DNA of 64,000 bases, taken from NCBI GenBank assembly GCA_964531455.1, contig CAZHFZ010000011.1, positions 17,297 through 81,296 on the forward strand, in the 5' to 3' direction. A model generated the notes under the pieces. The model was not told the origin of the DNA. It did no database searches and saw only the letters and a program-made list of their open reading frames with translations. A program made the position numbers and the translations under genes. The stretch comes from Ga0077527 sp964531455 (lineage in GTDB: Bacteria; Pseudomonadota; Gammaproteobacteria; Burkholderiales; SG8-41). Shown here one piece after another: positions 60,079 to 64,000 of the stretch. Position 1 is the first letter of the stretch, and each line of letters opens with the position of its first letter.

Positions 60079-61080
60079 ATGAGAATACGCTTGTTCGCAG
60101 TTGCAATACCTGCAGTCGCAGCACTTGTGCTTGCCACCACTGCGCCGGCACAGGCCCAGAAAAATGCAGCATCCACCGACAGCTATCCCTCACGCCCGAT
60201 TCGTCTGGTGGTGCCCTTCGCACCCGGCGGCAGTTCAGACACGATCACGCGCGTGATCGGTCCGCATCTCGCCGAACAGATGGGACAACAGATCGTGCTG
60301 GACAATCGCAGCGGCGGCAACGGCGCCCTCGGCACCCAGATCATCGCCCGTGCGATGCCCGACGGTTACACCATCGGCCTCGCCTATATCGCCACGCTGG
60401 CCACCAACCCGGCGATATCCGGTGATGTCGGCTACGACCCGCTGAAGGATTTTTCCGCAATCTCGCAACTGACTGCTTCGGCCAACGTGCTGGCGGTGCA
60501 TCCTTCAGTGGCGGCTGCGTCCTTGAGGGAGCTGGTGACTCTGGCCAAAGCCAGACCGGGTCAACTCAATTATTCCTCTGGCGGCGTCGGCACGATTGGA
60601 CACCTCAGCGCCGAACTGTTGCAGCAAGCCGCAGGCATCAAGCTGAACCACATTGCCTACAAAGGCAGCGGACAGGCAGTGGTTGATCTGGTCGGCGGAC
60701 ATGTCGGGGTCATGTTCAGCGGCATGTCGGCAGTCGCAGGTCATGCCAAGGCGGGCAAGCTGAAACTGCTCGCGGTAACCGGCAAACAACGCATGCCGAT
60801 CGCTCCGGAAATCCCGACCATCGCCGAATCCGGATATGCGGATTTTGAGGCGGTCGGATGGTTCGGACTGATTGCCCCTGCAAATACACCGAAGGCCATC
60901 CTCAACAGGCTGAATGCCGAAACCATCAAGGCGGCCCATGTGCCGGACGTGCACAAGCGTCTCACCGGGATCGGTTTTGATGTTGTCACCAGTACGCCCG
61001 AGGTCTTTGCGCTCTACATCCGCAATGAAGCACTGAAGTGGCGGCAGCTTGCCCAGAAACTGGGATTGAAAGCACAGTAA
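60079..61080 (+). CDS. TTT-type (Bug) substrate-binding receptor, copy 5
   Basis: A 333-residue Bug receptor. The signal peptide ends near APAQAQ, followed by YPSRPIRLVVPFAPGGSSD, PDGYTIGLA, HIAYKGSGQAVVDL (in place of the usual VPYKG) and IPTIAESGYADFE. GGGGAG precedes ATG 60079. An MmgE/PrpD gene starts 46 bases after the stop, so this receptor probably captures the substrate or precursor handled by that enzyme. The upstream 176-base gap likely holds its promoter. Confidence 0.92.
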   Translation: MRIRLFAVAIPAVAALVLATTAPAQAQKNAASTDSYPSRPIRLVVPFAPGGSSDTITRVIGPHLAEQMGQQIVLDNRSGGNGALGTQIIARAMPDGYTIGLAYIATLATNPAISGDVGYDPLKDFSAISQLTASANVLAVHPSVAAASLRELVTLAKARPGQLNYSSGGVGTIGHLSAELLQQAAGIKLNHIAYKGSGQAVVDLVGGHVGVMFSGMSAVAGHAKAGKLKLLAVTGKQRMPIAPEIPTIAESGYADFEAVGWFGLIAPANTPKAILNRLNAETIKAAHVPDVHKRLTGIGFDVVTSTPEVFALYIRNEALKWRQLAQKLGLKAQ

Positions 61081-61126
61081 CCGTCAAATCGGCTTCAACC
61101 GGTTCATCAACATCGGGAACATTACA

Positions 61127-62479
61127 TTGGGAATTACCAGGGATATTTGCGAAATCATCCACGCAACGACTTACGAGTCGCTGGGTGAAGAATGTATCCA
61201 ACGCGTCAAACAGGCGATCAAGGACGGCGTCGCGGTCGCACTGGCCGGCAGCAAGGAAGAACCCGTCACCATCCTGACCGAGCACCTGCTGTCGCTCGGC
61301 GGCTTGCCGCAGGCGTCGATCTGGGGGAGCGGACACAAGGTTTCAGTCGTACAGGCCGCTTATGTCAATTCAGTCGCCACACACGTGCAGGATTTCGAGC
61401 CGATGTGGAGCCCGCCGACCCATGCGGTATCACCTACCGTACCCGTTGCTTTCGCACTCGCGGAAATGCATTCCCTCAACGGGAAACAATTGATCACTGC
61501 CGTCGCCAAAGGCCTGGAAATCCAGGGCCGCCTGCAATACGCCGGCGACCAGTACGTTCCGGAGGAACTGAAGTTTCATCCGCCCGGCTACGCCGGCGTC
61601 ATCGGCAGCGCCGTGGTCGCCTCGGAACTGCTGCAGCTGGATGTGCCAAAAATGCGCAACGCCATCGGACTCGCCGCTTCACGCGCCGGGGCGCTGCTCG
61701 CCAATGTAGGCTCGATGACCAAGGCCACGCACTGCGGCAACGCCGCGGCGTCCGGCCTTGATGCTGCGTTGCTCGCCAACCGCGGGTTCACCGCCAACCC
61801 TGATGTGCTGGAAGCGCACAAGGGCTTCGTCAAAACGTTCTATCCCGAACATTTTGATGAACAACGCCTGCTCGCCTGGGGCAAACCTTACCGCGTCGTC
61901 GATCCCGGCCTCGCAATCAAACTGTTCCCGTCGCAATACGGCACCCATTACGGCATCACTGCCGGCATTGAACTGCATCGCAAACTCGGTGGCCGCAAAG
62001 ACATCCGCCGCGTGCGCATGGTGTCACCGGTCATGAAGTATGTAAACCGCCAGAATCCGGCAACAGGCCTCGACGGCAAATTCAGCCTGCAATACACCAC
62101 CTCCGCAGCCCTGCTCGACGGCACCGTGAAGATCGCCACCTTCACCGATGAACGCCGCTTTCGCGCGGACATGGTCGATCTGCTGAACAAATTCGAATTG
62201 CGCCAGGATGAATCGATCAAGGGCGACTTCCATTCCATGTATGTCGAAGTGGAAGTTGAACTGGAAGACGGCACGAAGCACGGCACCGTGTGTCGCGGCC
62301 CGCGCGGTTCATGGAATTCGCCGATGGAAGACTCGGACCATGAAGAAAAACTTCGCGATTGCCTCAATTACGGACTGCCCGGCCCTGCCGGAGAAAAACT
62401 GCTGGAACAACTCGCCCGGCTAGATACACTGGATGCGCAAGCTGTCAAATCAGTCATCACCCTGATGGCTGATACTTGA
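61127..62479 (+). CDS. MmgE/PrpD family protein
   Basis: A 450-residue protein of the MmgE/PrpD fold, which includes 2-methylcitrate dehydratase (PrpD) and cis-aconitate decarboxylase. It shows HVQDFEPMWSPPTHAVSPTVPVAF near 85-108 (the family's D-D/H active-site segment in altered form), RAGALLANVGSMTKATHCGNAA near 187 and KLFPSQYGTHYGI near 265. The typical 'D-D-x-H' is changed to QDFEPMW, so the reaction may differ from citrate chemistry. No ATG fits; TTG 61127 has GGGAAC upstream and gives the family start. It is the last gene of the plus-strand block. Confidence 0.85.
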   Translation: MGITRDICEIIHATTYESLGEECIQRVKQAIKDGVAVALAGSKEEPVTILTEHLLSLGGLPQASIWGSGHKVSVVQAAYVNSVATHVQDFEPMWSPPTHAVSPTVPVAFALAEMHSLNGKQLITAVAKGLEIQGRLQYAGDQYVPEELKFHPPGYAGVIGSAVVASELLQLDVPKMRNAIGLAASRAGALLANVGSMTKATHCGNAAASGLDAALLANRGFTANPDVLEAHKGFVKTFYPEHFDEQRLLAWGKPYRVVDPGLAIKLFPSQYGTHYGITAGIELHRKLGGRKDIRRVRMVSPVMKYVNRQNPATGLDGKFSLQYTTSAALLDGTVKIATFTDERRFRADMVDLLNKFELRQDESIKGDFHSMYVEVEVELEDGTKHGTVCRGPRGSWNSPMEDSDHEEKLRDCLNYGLPGPAGEKLLEQLARLDTLDAQAVKSVITLMADT

Positions 62480-62487
62480 ATAAACCG

Positions 62488-62552
62488 GTGATGGTGGCGG
62501 GGACTGAATTGATACGCCGACTCAGCGATTTTCAGTCCCCGGAAACCATCAC
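62488..62552. repeat. Two-step inverted repeat after the MmgE/PrpD gene
   Basis: The outer arms are GTGATGGT (62488-62495) / ACCATCAC (62545-62552) and the inner arms GGGGACTGAA (62499-62508) / TTCAGTCCCC (62531-62540). All are perfect, with a 22-base loop. It starts 8 bases after the stop codon and has no T-run. It resembles a REP-type palindromic unit or an attachment-site structure rather than a plain terminator. Confidence 0.6.
62490..62539 (-). pseudogene. Degenerate 3'-half copy of tRNA-Phe
   Basis: By hand alignment this 50-base stretch matches the 3' half of the tRNA-Phe gene at 63923-63972 at 42 of 50 columns (7 mismatches, 1 gap), in the same orientation. The match includes the anticodon-loop run TTGAAAA/CTGAAAA, most of the T-arm and the CCACCATC end. 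The 5' half is absent. It is therefore a tRNA fragment or an att-like direct repeat, not a functional tRNA. Confidence 0.6.
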
Positions 62553-62638
62553 AATTTCTTGAGCACAAGCAGGATCATCCGCTCTGGCCAACGCTCAGTG
62601 ATTCCACTGCGGTCGAAGCAGGTGTAGGCACGCCAGTA

Positions 62639-63634
62639 CTACTCCACCTTCAAGCCCGCCGATTTCACTACAGGACCAAACTTTTTGGTCTCTTCCTGCA
62701 CGAACCGGAGAAACTCCTCGGGAGTATTGGTCACGACCTCAGCGCCCTGCCTGTTCATGATCTCCCGGGTCTCCGGTTGATTCATGGCCTTCATCAGACC
62801 ATCGCGCAGCTTGTCCAGGATCGGCTTCGGCGTTGCCCGCGGTGCAAGTAATCCCTGCCAGCCCCCATATTCATATCCCGGCACGGTTTCAGCGATGGCC
62901 GGCAGATCACCAAGAAGCGCCGTACGCTTCGGTAATGTATGCCCGATCGCCCGCAGCCGTCCCGCCTTCACAAGACCTTGCACCGATGGCGCCGGATTGA
63001 TCGACCAGTGCGATTCTCCCGCAGCGACTGCAGGGGTTGACGCTCCACCCTTGTACGGCACGTGAAGCGATTCGAACCCGCCCATGTTCTTGAGCAACAC
63101 GCCCGCAAGGTGGCTTTGCGAACCTGCACCTGCCGAAGCCATGTTGAGTTGTCCGGACCTCGACTTCGCCAGTTCGATGAGATCCTTCATGGATTTCACC
63201 GGAAGTCCAGGATTGACCACCAGCACGTTGGGTGTCACCGCAAACAGCGACAGGAAGGCATAGTCTTTGAGCGGATCGTAAGGCAGCTTTTTGTGGATAT
63301 GCGGCGCGATGGACATCGCCGCCGTGGATGCCGAGATCAGCGTGTAACCATCCGGACTGGCCGTCTTGGCAATCTCCATACCGATGAGGCCTCCCGCACC
63401 AGCGCGGTTGTCCACCACGATCTGCTGCCCCAGTACATCACCCAGCTTGTTGGCAACGACCCGGCCCAAGGCATCGGTGGAACTGCCCGGCGCATTCGGC
63501 ATCAGCATGCGGATTGGCCGGTTGGGATAACTCTTGATGGCGTCGGCTGCCACCGCCTGCTGGACCGTCATGAACGGCAACCCTGCGAATGAAAGCACGC
63601 AGACTTTGATGAAAACCCCGGTTGTTATTTTCAT
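62639..63634 (-). CDS. TTT-type (Bug) substrate-binding receptor, copy 6
   Basis: A 331-residue Bug receptor on the opposite strand to the other five. The signal peptide runs to about VAADA, then YPNRPIRMLMPNAPGSSTD, SPDGYTLISA, HVPYKGGASTPAVA and LPAIAETVPGYEYGG. ATG 63634 is chosen over an in-frame TTG at 63670 because it gives a normal leader. Its frame stays open for 29 codons beyond the TAG stop, ending at 62549. The gene lies alone between a tRNA-Phe gene and a partial copy of that tRNA, so it may have been acquired separately. Confidence 0.9.
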   Translation of the reverse strand: MKITTGVFIKVCVLSFAGLPFMTVQQAVAADAIKSYPNRPIRMLMPNAPGSSTDALGRVVANKLGDVLGQQIVVDNRAGAGGLIGMEIAKTASPDGYTLISASTAAMSIAPHIHKKLPYDPLKDYAFLSLFAVTPNVLVVNPGLPVKSMKDLIELAKSRSGQLNMASAGAGSQSHLAGVLLKNMGGFESLHVPYKGGASTPAVAAGESHWSINPAPSVQGLVKAGRLRAIGHTLPKRTALLGDLPAIAETVPGYEYGGWQGLLAPRATPKPILDKLRDGLMKAMNQPETREIMNRQGAEVVTNTPEEFLRFVQEETKKFGPVVKSAGLKVE

Positions 63635-63924
63635 TGGATTAAATCCATTTCTGGCGATGAATCGATTCAAGATCTGCTACGGGTGCGGTCCGGACGTTTC
63701 GCGAGCAAGGCAAAAGCGCTTTTCCCGCGAGCGTCATTCGTCAGCACCGCAGCAACGAATACTCCCCTCCTGCAGCAGGCTCGTTCTTACTGACTGTGCC
63801 GATTCGGGGTATGCCCGATCAGCGCCTGCTCGTTGCAGCTTTGGCCAATGCCTTGCAAAAGTCAATGATCTGCCAGCGGTCTCGCGGTAATAAAGGAGAC
63901 GGGGGATTAGATCAGACTGGGGGA
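63635..63924. other. Intergenic region between copy-6 receptor and tRNA-Phe
   Basis: About 290 bases with no supported gene on either strand. It contains a 12-bp perfect palindrome AAAAGCGCTTTT at 63712-63723 flanked by CGCGAGC on both sides. It must hold the receptor promoter (minus strand) and the tRNA-Phe terminator, but I see no classical hairpin with T-run for the latter. Confidence 0.5.
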
Positions 63925-64000
63925 TGGTGGCCGGGGACGGAATTGAACCGCCGACACAAGGATTTTCAATCCTCTGCTCTACCAACTGAGCTACCCGGCC
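63925..64000 (-). tRNA. tRNA-Phe (anticodon GAA)
   Basis: The reverse complement of the last 76 bases folds as a full tRNA. The acceptor stem is GGCCGGG/CCCGGCC with discriminator A and encoded CCA. The D-arm is GCTC...GAGC, the anticodon loop TTGAAAA gives GAA, and the T-loop is TTCAATT. The 5' end coincides with the window edge. Confidence 0.97.

Noticed and set aside
42953..62479. A methylcitrate cycle formed by the PrpB-like and MmgE/PrpD proteins
   Set aside because: The two genes are 17 kb apart on opposite strands, no methylcitrate synthase is present, and the PrpD-like active-site segment is altered.
1..64000. CRISPR arrays, insertion sequences, prophage or rRNA genes
   Set aside because: I saw no regularly spaced repeats, transposase or integrase motifs, phage structural genes or rRNA-like sequence in the window.

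Overview
The window looks like chromosome from a Betaproteobacterium, most likely Burkholderiales. The base composition is GC-rich with long open frames on both strands. The gene order is typical of that class: cutA-dsbD-tlpA-aroQ-accB-accC-prmA-zinc ribbon/DUF3426, hemC-hemD-hemX-hemY, argH-algZ-algR-hemC and hemA-prfA-prmC. There are also many tripartite tricarboxylate transporter (TTT, 'Bug') receptors. I saw no transposase, integrase, phage gene, CRISPR array or rRNA.

Layout. 0-3.4 kb: the tail of a DsbA-like isomerase, a macro-domain protein, a methylglutaconyl-CoA hydratase/HMG-CoA lyase pair (end of leucine catabolism) and two small DUF proteins. 3.6-7.0 kb, minus strand: FAD oxidoreductase, SGNH lipoprotein and MFS transporter with overlapping ends. 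7.1-12.6 kb: tRNA-Arg(CCG), a diheme cytochrome c, apaH, an ornithine-lipid pair olsB-olsA, a glycine-zipper lipoprotein, a PfkB kinase and mscL. 12.7-21.5 kb, minus strand: gcvH, then a conserved housekeeping run for fatty-acid initiation, shikimate and periplasmic thiol chemistry. 21.6-30.4 kb: a flavin/2Fe-2S reductase, heme-synthesis genes, the AlgZ/AlgR two-component pair and argH.

30.4-37.3 kb: a LacI regulator, sulfoacetaldehyde acetyltransferase (xsc), a large FAD/Fe-S 2-hydroxyacid dehydrogenase and a TauE/SafE exporter. The last two are divergent from xsc. A LacI-type operator covers the -35 box of the predicted xsc promoter, and both outward transcripts end in the same hairpin. I read this as a small organosulfonate module. 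37.3-43.9 kb, minus strand: grxD, a YkgJ-family protein, prmC, prfA, hemA, a 56-residue rubredoxin, a D-2-hydroxyacid dehydrogenase and a methylisocitrate-lyase-like enzyme.

44.2-62.5 kb is an 18-kb accessory block read entirely on the plus strand. It holds an IclR regulator, five TTT receptors, two class III CoA-transferases, a CitE-like lyase, a FAS1/MaoC-type hydratase, an intradiol dioxygenase, a 3-hydroxyacyl-CoA dehydrogenase, an MmgE/PrpD protein, an exported methyltransferase and a giant DUF748 protein. CoA-transferase + MaoC hydratase + CitE lyase is the enzyme set of itaconate/mesaconate degradation to pyruvate and acetyl-CoA. My main functional inference is a relative of that pathway for a C5-type diacid or a ring-cleavage product. 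No TctA/TctB membrane subunits are present.

The window ends with a sixth receptor gene on the minus strand. It lies between an intact tRNA-Phe(GAA) and a degenerate copy of that tRNA's 3' half, an arrangement resembling a worn attachment-site duplication.
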